From an uncultured Oscillospiraceae bacterium (GTDB lineage Bacteria; Bacillota; Clostridia; Oscillospirales; Oscillospiraceae), in assembly GCA_910584805.1 (NCBI GenBank), contig CAJUCB010000008.1:19239-49834 (forward strand): a stretch of 30,596 bases of DNA, written 5' to 3'. Shown here piece by piece: positions 15,201 through 23,228 of this stretch; position 1 is the first letter of the stretch; every line of letters begins with the position of its first letter. Under the pieces are notes generated by a model, which was given only the letters and a program-made list of their open reading frames with translations, had not been told where the DNA came from and did no database searches. Position numbers and translations under genes: made by a program.

Positions 15201-15593
15201 CTGATTTTAGACGACGAGGACGTGTTGGAGGCCATGGAGCACCGGGAGGGGGAGCCCCGCTTCCTGCCCCTGCGTGTCAGCAAGCGGACAGGGCAGATCA
15301 GCGGGGACGCTCTGGTGAGTGCGGAACGGCTGGGACGGCTGAAAGCCCACACCCAGAGTATCTTAGGCCAAATCTGCCGGGAGATCGCCTTGGGTAACAT
15401 TGACGCGGACCCGGTGTGGCGGGGGCCGGAGAACAACGCCTGCCGCTATTGCCCTTACTTCCAGGCCTGCCAGTTTGAGGAGGGGCGGGACCGGCGGCGG
15501 TGGCTGCCCACGGTGAAGAACAGTGATTTTTGGGCCATGCTGGCTCAGGACGAGGAAGGAGGCACAGGCCATGGCAGTGAAGCGCACCCCTGA
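12264..15593 (+). CDS. addB: ATP-dependent helicase-nuclease subunit AddB
   Basis: A 1109-residue subunit of the AddAB double-strand-break resection complex, the Firmicutes counterpart of RecBCD. It starts with the Walker A motif GRAGAGKT (7-14). The C-terminal nuclease has DYKTGRK (around 900) and the LGLQMLLYLFAL segment, the QxxxY-type motif. The iron-sulfur cysteines are C743 and C1060-x2-C1063-x5-C1069; this spacing equals that of B. subtilis AddB. AddB recognises Chi-like sites and its nuclease cuts the 5'-ended strand. Start ATG 12264 with GGGGGGA upstream, 18 bases after the previous stop. Its 3' end overlaps addA by 23 bases, showing coupling. No lesion seen. Confidence 0.96.
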   Translation: MLYILKGRAGAGKTAQVLRQMKAQGVNRPQLLLVPEQASFEMEGRLCRENGNQAGLYGEVLSFTRLENRVLSLAGGGAQEVLDEGGRLLTMYAALKSLQGSLTVYAMPSQRPEFLDSLITTMDELKSYCVTGAQLEEVGADTEGLDGDKLRDLGLIFGTYEALTSRGRLDPRDRLTRLADKLRQFPFFRGKDVYLDGFTDFTPQQGLVLEQLFRQAERVTVCLTWGDGEGEEAVFAPAQRTVAWLRRLAEKANCPVEETWLSQSYAPRTAPLNHLECSLFAREGAAYQGPWDESIAVTSLPSPREEVCFAAGEIRRLVGQGALRYRDIALSARTMDRYWEHIEGVFAQYDIPLFQSEKTDILQKPMFTLITAALDTVTGGYLYEDMFRYLKTGLAGLSLEECDRLENYALTWNLRGSQWTSSKGWTRHPGGYHQRFAPEDEQALAELNTLRLRVVEPLERLRKDSGGTVAAQVLALYRFLEEIQAPEALEARAAALLERGEPELAREYSQLWEIFCQGLEQCVAILGETEAELSEFSRLLRLLLSRYSVGTIPASLDRVAAGDAQRLSGRQSKVLFLLGADDGSIPLIAPGQGLLTDRDRALLEDYGLDLGPGMEEKLDRESTIVYTICAQPREKLYVTWPAGGDDGGEYRPSFLVERLQVLFPQGKQNGTPAPSPDQLRAMAAGLPSLREQLREEAACVTLFQQLDRAAAWERGRLSPRAVRKLYGEKVAMSASRMDQYSSCHFAYFLRYGLGAKERRSAGFHAPEYGSFIHYVLEHVLKGVKQEGGAAQCSQEQLRKLTRQAVKDYVMTQLGGMEQQTPRFRYLFRRLQRNVLLVVENVVEELRASDFEPICFELGFGPGQELPPVELREGEITLRISGFVDRVDGWTKDGRLYLRVVDYKTGRKSFDLTELWNGLGLQMLLYLFALEEKGAQLFGAAPTPAGVLYLPARDAVVAGSRDMDEAERRRLVDKELVRKGLILDDEDVLEAMEHREGEPRFLPLRVSKRTGQISGDALVSAERLGRLKAHTQSILGQICREIALGNIDADPVWRGPENNACRYCPYFQACQFEEGRDRRRWLPTVKNSDFWAMLAQDEEGGTGHGSEAHP

Positions 15594-18500
15594 ACAGGAG
15601 GCGGCAGTCCGGGACCGGGGGGGCGGGCTGCTGGTCTCCGCTGCCGCCGGGTCTGGCAAAACCCGGGTTCTGGTGGAACGCCTGTTGGAGCGGGTGATCC
15701 AGGAGGGGCGCCGGGTGGATGAGTTCCTCATCATCACCTTTACCCGAGCAGCAGCGGAAGAGCTGCGGGGGCGTATTGCCCGGGAACTGTCCCAGGCCAT
15801 CCAGGACCAGCCGGAGAATGCCCATCTGCGGCGGCAGACTGCCCTGCTGTACCAGACCCAGATCTCCACCATCCACGCCTTTTGTACTGTCCTGCTCCGG
15901 CAATTCGGCCACCTTTTGGATGTCCCGGCGGACTTTGCCCTCTGCGAGGACGAGGAGAGCCAGGTGCTCATGAGCCGGACCCTGGATCAGCTGTTGGAGG
16001 AGCGCTATGTGGAAATTGATCCGGAGGGGGAGTTTGCCCAGCTGTTGGACCTGCTCTCCGCTGGTCGGGACGACAGCCGCCTGATGGATATTACCTTGGA
16101 CGTATTTGGCAAGATACAGAGCTACCCGGACCCCATCGCCTGGTTGGAGGAACAGCGCACCGCCCTGGACCTGGAGGGGATCACCGACGTAGGCCAGACC
16201 CCATGGGGGCGTCTGCTCCTAGAGGACGCGGCAGGGAGCGCCGCCTATTGGGCGCGGCAGATGGACCGGGCCTGCCAGTTGGCCCAGGGGGACCCGGTGC
16301 TGGAAAAGGCCTATTTGCCCAGCCTGGCCGCCACCTGCCAGGACTTGCAGGCATTCGCCCAGGCGGCAGGGCAGGGGTGGGACGCGGCGGCCCAGGTGCA
16401 GATCCAATTTCCCCGCTTGGGTGGTGCCCGCAATGTGGAGGACAAGGACGCCCAGGAGGAAATCAAAGCTCTGCGGGAGCGCTGCAAGCGCTGGGTGGAG
16501 GGCTTGGAAAAGAACTTCACCAGCCACAGCGCCGCCCTTCTGGGGGACATGGAACGGATGAAGCCTGCCATGCACGGCCTGCTCTCCTTGGTAGAGGATT
16601 TTTCCGCCGCCTATGAGACGGAAAAACGCCGGCGGGCTCTGCTGGACTTCTCCGACCTGGAACACTTGACGGTGCGTCTGCTGGTGGATAAGACGGGAGA
16701 ACCCACCGAACTGGCCCGGCAGTGGGGCAGCCGCTATATAGAGATTATGGTGGACGAGTACCAGGACACCAACCAGGTGCAAAACAGCATCTTCAATGCC
16801 CTCTCCCAGGAGGGGAGGAATCTGTTTATGGTGGGGGACGTGAAGCAGTCCATCTACCGCTTCCGCCTGGCAGACCCCACCATTTTTTTGGAAAAGTACC
16901 GCCGCTTCGCCCCCTGGACCCAGGCCAAAGGGGGGGAGTCCCGCTGCGTCACCATGGCCCAAAACTTCCGCTCCCGGCCAGAGGTGTTGGAGGCCTGCAA
17001 CGATCTGTTCCGGGCCATCATGTCCAAGGATTTGGGGGAGATGGACTACACCGACGATGTGGCCCTCTATCCCGCGGGGAGCTTCCCTGCAGGGGAGGGA
17101 TATGAGACAGAGCTCCATGTGCTGGACTTCTCCGAGGACCCCGCCCTGACTGAGGAAAAGCAGAACAAACACTACTTGGAGGCCCGCTTCGTGGCCCGGC
17201 AAATCCGTGAACTATTGAACAGTGGCTTTCCCGTCTCCGATGGGGCGGGGGGCCTGCGGCCCCTCCAAGCGGAGGACATCGCCATCCTCCTGCGTTCCCC
17301 CGGCCCGGTGCGGCACTATTATACCCTGGCCTTGGAGGAACAGGCGGTGGCTTGGAGCGCTGAGGAGGGGGGGGACTTCTTCCAGACCACGGAGGTTTCC
17401 GTGGCCCTCTCCTGGCTGCAAATCATCAACAATCCCCGGCAGGATATCCCCCTCCTGGCGGTGCTCCGCTCCCCTGCCTGGGGCTTCAGCGGGGACCGGC
17501 TGGCAGAGATTCGGGAAAACCAGGGGGACTTTTACACCGCCCTGTCAGCGGCGGCAGAGCAGGGGGCAGAGGATTGCGCTGCGTTCCTGGACCAGCTCCA
17601 AGCCCTGCGCTTTGATGCCGGGGAGCAGAGCAGCCACAAGCTCCTCCTAGAACTGTACCGCCGCACAGGCTTGTTGGAAATCGTCTCCGCCATGCCCGGG
17701 GGAGAGAAACGGCGGGAAAACCTGTTGGCCCTCTACGACCTGGCCAAGCGCTTTGAGGGCAGCGGCCACAAGGGGCTGTTTGGTTTCCTGCTCCATTTGG
17801 AGCGGGTCCAGGCCAGCGGCGGCTTGCGCCAGAAGGGTGGCGGCAGCAAGGGGGCGGAGGGAGTCCAGATTTTGAGTATCCACCGCTCCAAGGGCTTGGA
17901 ATATCCTGTGGTGTTCCTCTGCGGCTTGGGACGGCGCTTCAACTATGCAGACCTGCAAAAGCCGGTGCTCTTCCACCCCAAACTGGGCCTGGGGCCTAAG
18001 GGCTTGGAGCGAGAGACCATGGTGGAGTTCCCCACCCTGGCCCGTACCGGGGTGGCCCTGGCCCTGAAAAAGGAGCTGTTGGCGGAGGAGATGCGGCTTT
18101 TATATGTGGCCATGACCCGTGCCAAGGAAAAGCTAATCTTGACCCACTGCCTGTCACGGGGTGCCAGTGACTTGAAGGCCCTGGCGGGGAGCATATCTTA
18201 CCCGGCGGACCCTAGGGTGTTGGCGGACTGTAACAGCGTGGGCCAGTGGGTGCTGCTCACTGCCCTGGCCCGGCCGGAGGGGGAGGCGCTGCGCCGGGCG
18301 GCGGAACGGGAATCCCTACCCCTGCCTGTGGGCCAATACCGCTGCTCTTGGCGGATCCAGTACCACAGGGGGGCGGTCTCCCAGGAGGCAGGCCGCCGGC
18401 AGGTGGAGGAAGCTGCCCAAACGCCCATCCTTCCCGCTGGGGAACTGCTGGAAGTGCTTACCTGGCGCTACCCCTACCAAGAGGCAGCGGCCACCCCAGC

Positions 18501-19008
18501 CAAAGTTACCGCCACCCAGGTGGACAGCCAGGGGGAGGAGCCTGGGGTCTTTCTCCTCCGGGAACAGGGGGAGGGGGAGCCCTTCTACCGCCCCCGCTTT
18601 GCCCAGGAGACCATGGGCCTTACCCCAGCCCAGCGGGGCACAGCCCTCCACACTGCCATGCAGGCGGTTCGGCTGGACCGGACGGGGTCTAAGAAAGCCC
18701 TGGGGGAGGAGTTGGAGCGCTTGACGAAGGAGGGTTATTTAACCCAACAGCAGGCCCAGGGGGTAGATGTAGGGGCCATGGCCCGCTTTTTTGCCTCCCC
18801 GTTGGGGGAACGGCTGCGCAGCTGTACCACCCCCCACCGGGAATACCCCTTCTCCCTCTTGGCTCCCGCCCAGCGGTTTTACCCCAACGCCCCGGCGGAG
18901 GACGAGGTTTTGCTCCAAGGGGTCATCGACTGCTGGTTTGAGACGGAGGAGGGCATCGTCCTGTTGGACTTCAAGACCGACCGGGTCAGCGCCGCCCAGG
19001 CGGCGTAG
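15571..19008 (+). CDS. addA: ATP-dependent helicase-nuclease subunit AddA, cut short by an in-frame TAG
   Basis: 1145 residues up to a TAG at 19006-19008. UvrD-type helicase motifs are complete: Walker A AAAGSGKT (24-31), FTRAAAEELRGRI, STIHAFC, VDEYQDTNQVQ, VGDVKQSIYRFRLADP, SIHRSKGLEYPVV and LLYVAMTRAKEKL. The C-terminal RecB-type nuclease retains GTALHTAM, D1120 (GVIDCW) and D1133-F-K1135-T-D, but the TAG falls 11 codons past D1133, before the conserved YxxQLxxYAxAL motif. The same frame continues for 47 codons beyond the TAG with exactly that motif (see next entry), so the ancestral protein was about 1193 residues. AddA unwinds 3'-5' and its nuclease cuts the 3'-ended strand. Start ATG 15571 with GGAAGGAGG (15554-15562), overlapping addB. 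The helicase is probably intact and the nuclease probably lost, unless the TAG is a sequence error or is read through. Confidence 0.93.
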   Translation: MAVKRTPEQEAAVRDRGGGLLVSAAAGSGKTRVLVERLLERVIQEGRRVDEFLIITFTRAAAEELRGRIARELSQAIQDQPENAHLRRQTALLYQTQISTIHAFCTVLLRQFGHLLDVPADFALCEDEESQVLMSRTLDQLLEERYVEIDPEGEFAQLLDLLSAGRDDSRLMDITLDVFGKIQSYPDPIAWLEEQRTALDLEGITDVGQTPWGRLLLEDAAGSAAYWARQMDRACQLAQGDPVLEKAYLPSLAATCQDLQAFAQAAGQGWDAAAQVQIQFPRLGGARNVEDKDAQEEIKALRERCKRWVEGLEKNFTSHSAALLGDMERMKPAMHGLLSLVEDFSAAYETEKRRRALLDFSDLEHLTVRLLVDKTGEPTELARQWGSRYIEIMVDEYQDTNQVQNSIFNALSQEGRNLFMVGDVKQSIYRFRLADPTIFLEKYRRFAPWTQAKGGESRCVTMAQNFRSRPEVLEACNDLFRAIMSKDLGEMDYTDDVALYPAGSFPAGEGYETELHVLDFSEDPALTEEKQNKHYLEARFVARQIRELLNSGFPVSDGAGGLRPLQAEDIAILLRSPGPVRHYYTLALEEQAVAWSAEEGGDFFQTTEVSVALSWLQIINNPRQDIPLLAVLRSPAWGFSGDRLAEIRENQGDFYTALSAAAEQGAEDCAAFLDQLQALRFDAGEQSSHKLLLELYRRTGLLEIVSAMPGGEKRRENLLALYDLAKRFEGSGHKGLFGFLLHLERVQASGGLRQKGGGSKGAEGVQILSIHRSKGLEYPVVFLCGLGRRFNYADLQKPVLFHPKLGLGPKGLERETMVEFPTLARTGVALALKKELLAEEMRLLYVAMTRAKEKLILTHCLSRGASDLKALAGSISYPADPRVLADCNSVGQWVLLTALARPEGEALRRAAERESLPLPVGQYRCSWRIQYHRGAVSQEAGRRQVEEAAQTPILPAGELLEVLTWRYPYQEAAATPAKVTATQVDSQGEEPGVFLLREQGEGEPFYRPRFAQETMGLTPAQRGTALHTAMQAVRLDRTGSKKALGEELERLTKEGYLTQQQAQGVDVGAMARFFASPLGERLRSCTTPHREYPFSLLAPAQRFYPNAPAEDEVLLQGVIDCWFETEEGIVLLDFKTDRVSAAQAA

Positions 19009-19152
19009 CGGGGGGAGCGCTACCGGGGGCAGCTGGCGGCCTATGCTTACGCCCTGGAAACCCTCAGTGGGAAGCCGGTGGTGGCGCGCCTGTTGTGCTT
19101 CCTGTACCCAAATGTGGTGGTAGAACTGGGGGGAGAACCGGGGATACTGTGA
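19009..19152 (+). pseudogene. addA: Detached C-terminal end of AddA, in frame after the TAG
   Basis: Without any shift, the addA frame continues after the TAG for 47 codons to a TGA at 19150-19152. It encodes RGERYRGQLAAYAYALETL followed by SGKPVVARLLCFLYP, the expected last alpha-helix (Gln and Tyr of the RecB nuclease QxxxY motif) and beta-strand of AddA. No start codon with a ribosome site precedes it, so it is not an independent gene. The preserved coding sense indicates a recent mutation (for example CAG or GAG to TAG), an assembly error, or readthrough. Confidence 0.85.
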
Positions 19153-19191
19153 GGGACGGCAAAAAAATTTGCGAATGATGGTGAAAAAACC

Positions 19192-19220
19192 TTGCATTTT
19201 CCTGCAAAAAGTGGTATCAT
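19192..19220 (+). promoter_or_regulatory. Sigma-A promoter of rpmE
   Basis: TTGCAT (19192-19197), 17 bases, TATCAT (19215-19220). Transcription would start near 19227 and give a leader of about 50 bases. In that leader GGGT (19266-19269) and ACCC (19274-19277) can form a short hairpin that holds part of the ribosome site next to the ATG. Confidence 0.7.
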
Positions 19221-19277
19221 ACGAATTGCGCTTATATGAAGTGTTGATTTTTTAACGACAGAAAGGGGTGAACACCC

Positions 19278-19481
19278 ATGAAGGAAGGCATCCATCCCAC
19301 CTACGAGCTGACCACGATCCGTTGTGCTTGTGGCAACGTCATTGAGACGAGGTCCACGAAGAAGGACATCCGCGTCGAAGTTTGCTCCAAGTGTCACCCC
19401 TTCTTTACCGGTAAGCAGAAGATGGTGGATACCGGCGGACGCGTCAGCCGCTTCAACAAGAAGTTCGGTTTGGAAAACTAA
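19278..19481 (+). CDS. rpmE: 50S ribosomal protein L31, zinc-binding form
   Basis: A 67-residue protein of the large ribosomal subunit, at the intersubunit bridge. It keeps all four zinc ligands, C16-x-C18 and C36-x2-C39, so it is the C+ form that zinc-starvation (Zur-controlled) L31 paralogues replace in many bacteria. Normal length. ATG 19278 preceded by AAAGGGGTG. It has its own promoter and terminator and is therefore a separate unit inserted between addA and the flavin reductase gene. Confidence 0.98.
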   Translation: MKEGIHPTYELTTIRCACGNVIETRSTKKDIRVEVCSKCHPFFTGKQKMVDTGGRVSRFNKKFGLEN

Positions 19482-19497
19482 ATCTTCTAACTGGCTT

Positions 19498-19530
19498 AAG
19501 GCCCGTGCCGCTCACCGGCACGGGCCTTTT
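19498..19530 (+). terminator. Rho-independent terminator after rpmE
   Basis: Stem AAGGCCCGTGCCG (19498-19510) / CGGCACGGGCCTT (19516-19528) with a 5-base loop, followed by further T residues. Confidence 0.88.
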
Positions 19531-19624
19531 TGGCCACCGGGCGGGACAAAAAGCCCCTTTGCCTGGTGCATGTTGGGCTGGTGTGCATATACTAATGGTA
19601 TGTGGCATGTAAGGAGGAAGCATT

Positions 19625-20113
19625 ATGCAGGAACTTGACCCAAAGCGTTTGGAAGAAAACGTATTTTCCCTTTTTGACGACCAATGGACCCTCATCACCG
19701 CCGGGACCCCGGAGCACTGCAACACCATGACCGCCAGCTGGGGTGGGCTGGGGGTGCTGTGGCACAAGAACGTGGCCACCATTTATGTGCGTCCCCAGCG
19801 CTACACCTACGAGTTTTTGGAGACATCGGAGTATTTCACCCTCTCCTTCTTCGATGAGGCATGGCGGCAGCAGTTGAGCTATTGCGGCACCGTCAGTGGG
19901 CGGGAGGCGGATAAGGTCGCCTCCTGCGGCTTCCACATCGGCGCGGCAGGGGAGGCACCGTACATCCAGGAGGCTCGGTTGGTGCTGGTGTGCAAAAAGC
20001 GCTACTGGGACGATTTGGACCCCGCCCACATGGACAGCGAGGCTCTGGAGCATTACGACAACGACTACCATCGCATGTATATTGGGGAGATCGTCAAGGT
20101 TCTCATCCCCTGA
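19625..20113 (+). CDS. Flavin reductase-like FMN-binding split-barrel protein
   Basis: A 162-residue protein of the flavin reductase-like domain family. The N-terminal WTLITAGTPEHCNTMTASWGG is the characteristic FMN-binding strand-loop, followed by ATIYVRPQRYTYEFLE and FTLSFFDEAWRQQLSYCG. Members bind FMN and reduce it or other small substrates using NAD(P)H, or act as flavoredoxins; the electron donor and target here are unknown. The end (RMYIGEIVKVLIP) is the usual last barrel strand. ATG 19625 with AAGGAGGAAG upstream. A TATACT box at 19588-19593 could be its -10, but no good -35 is present. It is followed by hflX after 28 bases. Confidence 0.88.
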   Translation: MQELDPKRLEENVFSLFDDQWTLITAGTPEHCNTMTASWGGLGVLWHKNVATIYVRPQRYTYEFLETSEYFTLSFFDEAWRQQLSYCGTVSGREADKVASCGFHIGAAGEAPYIQEARLVLVCKKRYWDDLDPAHMDSEALEHYDNDYHRMYIGEIVKVLIP

Positions 20114-20141
20114 CAGTAAGGCAATACAAAGGAGGTCCAGA

Positions 20142-21446
20142 ATGACCGAACGACAGGAAGAAAAAAGAAACCGCGCCGTGCTGGTGGGCCTCAGTGCCTA
20201 TAGCCTGCCCCGGGAGGACAACGCCAGTGACACCACCCTGGAAGAGCTGGCAGACCTGGTGGAGACGGCAGGGGGCGAGTGTGTGGGGATGATCCTCCAA
20301 CAGCGGGACGCCCCGGAGGCCCGGACCTTCATTGGCGAGGGCAAGGTGGCGGAGACCCGGGAGCTGGTGGCCGCTCAGGAGGCGGACCTGGTGGTCTTTG
20401 ACAACGAGCTCTCCCCCTCCCAGCAGCGGGTGCTCACCGAGGACATCGGCGTCCAGGTTATCGACCGGGCGGGGCTGATTTTGGACATCTTTGCCCAACG
20501 GGCGCGGACCCGGGAAGGCCGCCTCCAAGTGGAGCTGGCCCAGTACAAATACCTGCTGCCCCGGCTCACGGGAATGTGGGGACACCTGGTCCGCCAGACG
20601 GCCTCCGGGGGCAAGTCCCCCATCGGGACCCGGGGCCCCGGTGAGACCCAGTTGGAGACGGACCGGCGGCACATCCGCCGGAAAATCGCCAAGCTTACCG
20701 AGGAGTTGGAGGAGGTGCGCCGGGTCCGGGCGGTGCAGCGGGACCGGCGGGAGAAAAACGAGGTGCCGGTGGTGGCCATTGTGGGCTACACCAACGCGGG
20801 GAAATCCACCCTGCTCAACGCCCTCACCGGCGCGGAAATCCCCGCCCGGAACCGCCTCTTTGACACCCTGGATACCACCACCCGGATGCTGGAAATTTCG
20901 GACACCTGTACCGTGCTCATCTCCGACACCGTGGGCTTCATCCGCAAGCTCCCCCATCATCTGGTGGAGGCCTTCAAGGCCACCTTGGAGGAGTTGACCT
21001 TCGCGGACCTGATCCTCCACGTCATCGACGCCTCCAACCCGGAGTGGCGGGAGCAGGCCCAGGTGGTGGAGGGGCTCATCGCCCAGCTGGGGGCGGAGAC
21101 CACTCCCAGGATGGATGTGTTCAACAAGTCAGACATCTATGTGGGGGATATCCGCCCCCATGGGGAGGATATCGTTTCCATTTCTGCCCGCACTGGGGAG
21201 GGTTTGCCTGAACTGCTCCGTATGATTGGCAAACGCTTGGACGGCGGACAGCACCGGGTCCAACTGGCCCTGCCCTATGACAAGGGCGGGGTGCTGGACA
21301 TGCTCTACCAGGAGGCCAAGGTGGAGAAGGTGGAGTATGGGGCGGCCATTGACGTAACGGTGGTCTGTTCGGAAAAGACCGCCGGGCAGATCAAGGACTA
21401 TATTGTGGGCGGCTGGCAGCGGCCCAAGGAGTTTTGGGAGGATTGA
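20142..21446 (+). CDS. hflX: Ribosome-splitting GTPase HflX
   Basis: A 434-residue Obg/HflX-superfamily GTPase that binds 50S subunits and 70S ribosomes and rescues stalled ribosomes under stress. Layout: N-terminal HflX domain (about 15-125, with GEGKVAE and FDNELSPSQQR), a helical linker carrying the glycine-rich signature GxxGPGETQLETDRR, then the G domain with P-loop GYTNAGKS (215-222), G3 DTVGFIRKLPHHL and G4 NKSD (328-331), and a short C-terminal domain. Start ATG 20142 with AAAGGAGGT; the frame is open further upstream but within the flavin reductase gene. Downstream yigZ-like gene follows after 5 bases, so the two are co-translated. Confidence 0.97.
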   Translation: MTERQEEKRNRAVLVGLSAYSLPREDNASDTTLEELADLVETAGGECVGMILQQRDAPEARTFIGEGKVAETRELVAAQEADLVVFDNELSPSQQRVLTEDIGVQVIDRAGLILDIFAQRARTREGRLQVELAQYKYLLPRLTGMWGHLVRQTASGGKSPIGTRGPGETQLETDRRHIRRKIAKLTEELEEVRRVRAVQRDRREKNEVPVVAIVGYTNAGKSTLLNALTGAEIPARNRLFDTLDTTTRMLEISDTCTVLISDTVGFIRKLPHHLVEAFKATLEELTFADLILHVIDASNPEWREQAQVVEGLIAQLGAETTPRMDVFNKSDIYVGDIRPHGEDIVSISARTGEGLPELLRMIGKRLDGGQHRVQLALPYDKGGVLDMLYQEAKVEKVEYGAAIDVTVVCSEKTAGQIKDYIVGGWQRPKEFWED

Positions 21447-21451
21447 CGGCC

Positions 21452-22084
21452 ATGGCAGAGTATTATGTCCCGGCCCGAAACAGCGAGACGGAGTTTACGG
21501 AAAAACGCTCCCGCTTCATCGGCCACGTTTGGCGGGTGGAGGACGAGGAGGAGGCCCGGGGGCGCATCGCGGAGATGAAGGCCAAATACCACGATGCCCG
21601 GCACAACTGCTGGTGCTATCTCCTCCACGAGGGGAACATCACCCGCTATTCTGACGATGGGGAGCCCCAGGGTACCGCTGGACAACCTATGCTGGAAGTT
21701 TTTCAGCGGGAAGGGGTGGAGAACGTCTGCTGCGTGGTCACGCGTTACTTCGGCGGGGTGCTTCTGGGCACGGGAGGGCTGCTGCGGGCCTATACCCGCT
21801 CCGCCAAAGACGCCCTCACCCAGGCCGGGGTGGCTCCGGTACAGCTCTGGACAGAGGTTTCCCTAAACTGTCCCTACAACTTCCTGGAACGGATGAAGCA
21901 GGAAGTGGAGCGGGCCCAGGGGCAGCTGGGGGAGATGGAGTATGGGGCGCAGGTGTGCATTCATGCTCTGCTGCCAGCGGAGGAGTTTGCAGGCTTTGCC
22001 GCCCGGATCACCGAGCTCACCGCTGGGCAGCTGGCCCCGAAAAAGCTGGAAGACCGACTGGAAGCCCGTTCTTTGGAAAAATAG
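21452..22084 (+). CDS. yigZ: YigZ/IMPACT-family protein
   Basis: A 210-residue UPF0029/IMPACT protein. The N-terminal domain shows the family signature (KRSRFIGHVWRVEDEEEA, KYHDARHNCWCYLL, YSDDGEPQGTAGQPML, VVTRYFGGVLLGTGGLLRAY), and residues about 140-205 form the DUF1949 ferredoxin-like domain. Eukaryotic IMPACT modulates GCN2; bacterial YigZ binds nucleic acids or the ribosome, but its role is not defined. Start ATG 21452 with GGGAGGATTG upstream, 5 bases after the hflX stop; the in-frame GTG at 21434 lies inside hflX. The link with hflX suits a ribosome-related function. Confidence 0.95.
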   Translation: MAEYYVPARNSETEFTEKRSRFIGHVWRVEDEEEARGRIAEMKAKYHDARHNCWCYLLHEGNITRYSDDGEPQGTAGQPMLEVFQREGVENVCCVVTRYFGGVLLGTGGLLRAYTRSAKDALTQAGVAPVQLWTEVSLNCPYNFLERMKQEVERAQGQLGEMEYGAQVCIHALLPAEEFAGFAARITELTAGQLAPKKLEDRLEARSLEK

Positions 22085-22191
22085 AGGGAGAAACGGGATA
22101 AAAAAACAAAATTCAGGCAGGGAACAAGCGCTTGCCTGCGTATATATTACGTATCCTAAAGAAAAAAAGATGGAAAAGGCAGGGGATGACC

Positions 22192-23196
22192 ATGACGTTG
22201 CGGGAAGAACGGGAACGTTTGGAGGTGGAGAGACTCTCCCCTTATGCATCCCTGGCGTCGCAGTCCAAGGGGCGCCGGCGGCCGGTGGAGCCCTGCGCCA
22301 TCCGCACTTGCTACCAGCGGGACGGGGACCGCATCATCCACTCCAAGGCCTTCCGCCGGCTGATGCACAAGACCCAGGTGTTCCTTCAACCGGAGGGGGA
22401 CCACTACCGCACCCGGCTGACCCACACCTTGGAGGTGTCCCGGATTGCCCGGACCATTGCCCGGGGACTGGGGCTCAACGAGGACTTGACAGAGGCCGCC
22501 GCCCTGGGCCACGACCTGGGCCACACCCCCTTCGGCCATGCTGGGGAGCGGGTGCTCAATATGTTGATGGAGGGGGGCTTTCGCCACAACGAACAGTCCC
22601 TACGGGTGGTGGACCGGCTGGAAAACGGAGGGGACGGGCTGAACCTGTGCTATGAGGTTCGCCGGGGGATTCTCTGCCACACAGGGGAGGACACCGCCGA
22701 GACCTTGGAGGGGCAGATCATCCGCATTGCCGACAAGATCGCCTACATCAACCACGACATCGACGACGCCATGCGGGGGGGGATCATCTACCCCTTGGAT
22801 ATTCCCCTGGCGGTCTCCCAGACCCTGGGCTTTGACCACAGTGGGCGTATCAACACCCTCACCGAGGATGTGATCCGGGCGAGCCGGGGGAAAAACGCCA
22901 TTTTGCAGTCCCCGGCCTGCAAGGAAGCCATGCACCAGCTGCGGGAGTTTATGTTCGAGGCGGTGTATTACAACCCCGTAGCCAAGGGGGAGGAGGTCAA
23001 GGCCCAGGATATGATTGCCCGCTTGTTTGCCTATTATCAAAAGGACCCGGATCAGCTTCCCGACGACTTTCAGGATATCCGTGCCCGGGAGGGGGTGGAC
23101 CGGGCGGTGTGCGACTACATCGCCGGGATGACCGACCACTATGCGGTGGAGAAATTCAGAGAGGCGTTTGTCCCCTTCGCCTGGACGGTGAAGTGA
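22192..23196 (+). CDS. dgt: Deoxyguanosinetriphosphate triphosphohydrolase-like HD protein
   Basis: A 334-residue HD-domain dNTPase. Metal ligands are visible: H78 (RLTHTLEVSRIA), H107-D108 (LGHDLGHTPFGHAGE) and a later Asp in YINHDIDDA. The family hydrolyses dNTPs to nucleosides and triphosphate; the usual name is dGTPase, but substrate range varies. Start ATG 22192, giving MTLREERERLE, with GGCAGGGG 6-7 bases upstream; ATG 22186 and an upstream start at 22132 are less likely. The preceding 107-base gap has only an A-rich stretch and the palindrome CAAGCGCTTG (22125-22134). It is followed by dnaG after 32 bases, the classic clostridial dgt-dnaG-rpoD order. Confidence 0.95.
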   Translation: MTLREERERLEVERLSPYASLASQSKGRRRPVEPCAIRTCYQRDGDRIIHSKAFRRLMHKTQVFLQPEGDHYRTRLTHTLEVSRIARTIARGLGLNEDLTEAAALGHDLGHTPFGHAGERVLNMLMEGGFRHNEQSLRVVDRLENGGDGLNLCYEVRRGILCHTGEDTAETLEGQIIRIADKIAYINHDIDDAMRGGIIYPLDIPLAVSQTLGFDHSGRINTLTEDVIRASRGKNAILQSPACKEAMHQLREFMFEAVYYNPVAKGEEVKAQDMIARLFAYYQKDPDQLPDDFQDIRAREGVDRAVCDYIAGMTDHYAVEKFREAFVPFAWTVK

Positions 23197-23228
23197 CATC
23201 TGCGCCAGGGGGAAAGGGGTGAGGTGAT

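Noticed and set aside
19006..19008. TAG in addA as a pyrrolysine codon
   Set aside because: No pyl genes or context are visible, and Pyl would not be expected at this site of AddA; mutation, error or ordinary readthrough is more likely.
20103..21020. Minus-strand open frame (305 codons) opposite hflX
   Set aside because: Antisense shadow with Gly/His/Leu/Pro-rich composition; hflX on the other strand has all GTPase motifs.
22115..22139. AGGCA/TGCCT and CAAGCGCTTG repeats before dgt as a terminator or operator
   Set aside because: Short arms with competing pairings, no T tract and no regulator next to it; not enough support.
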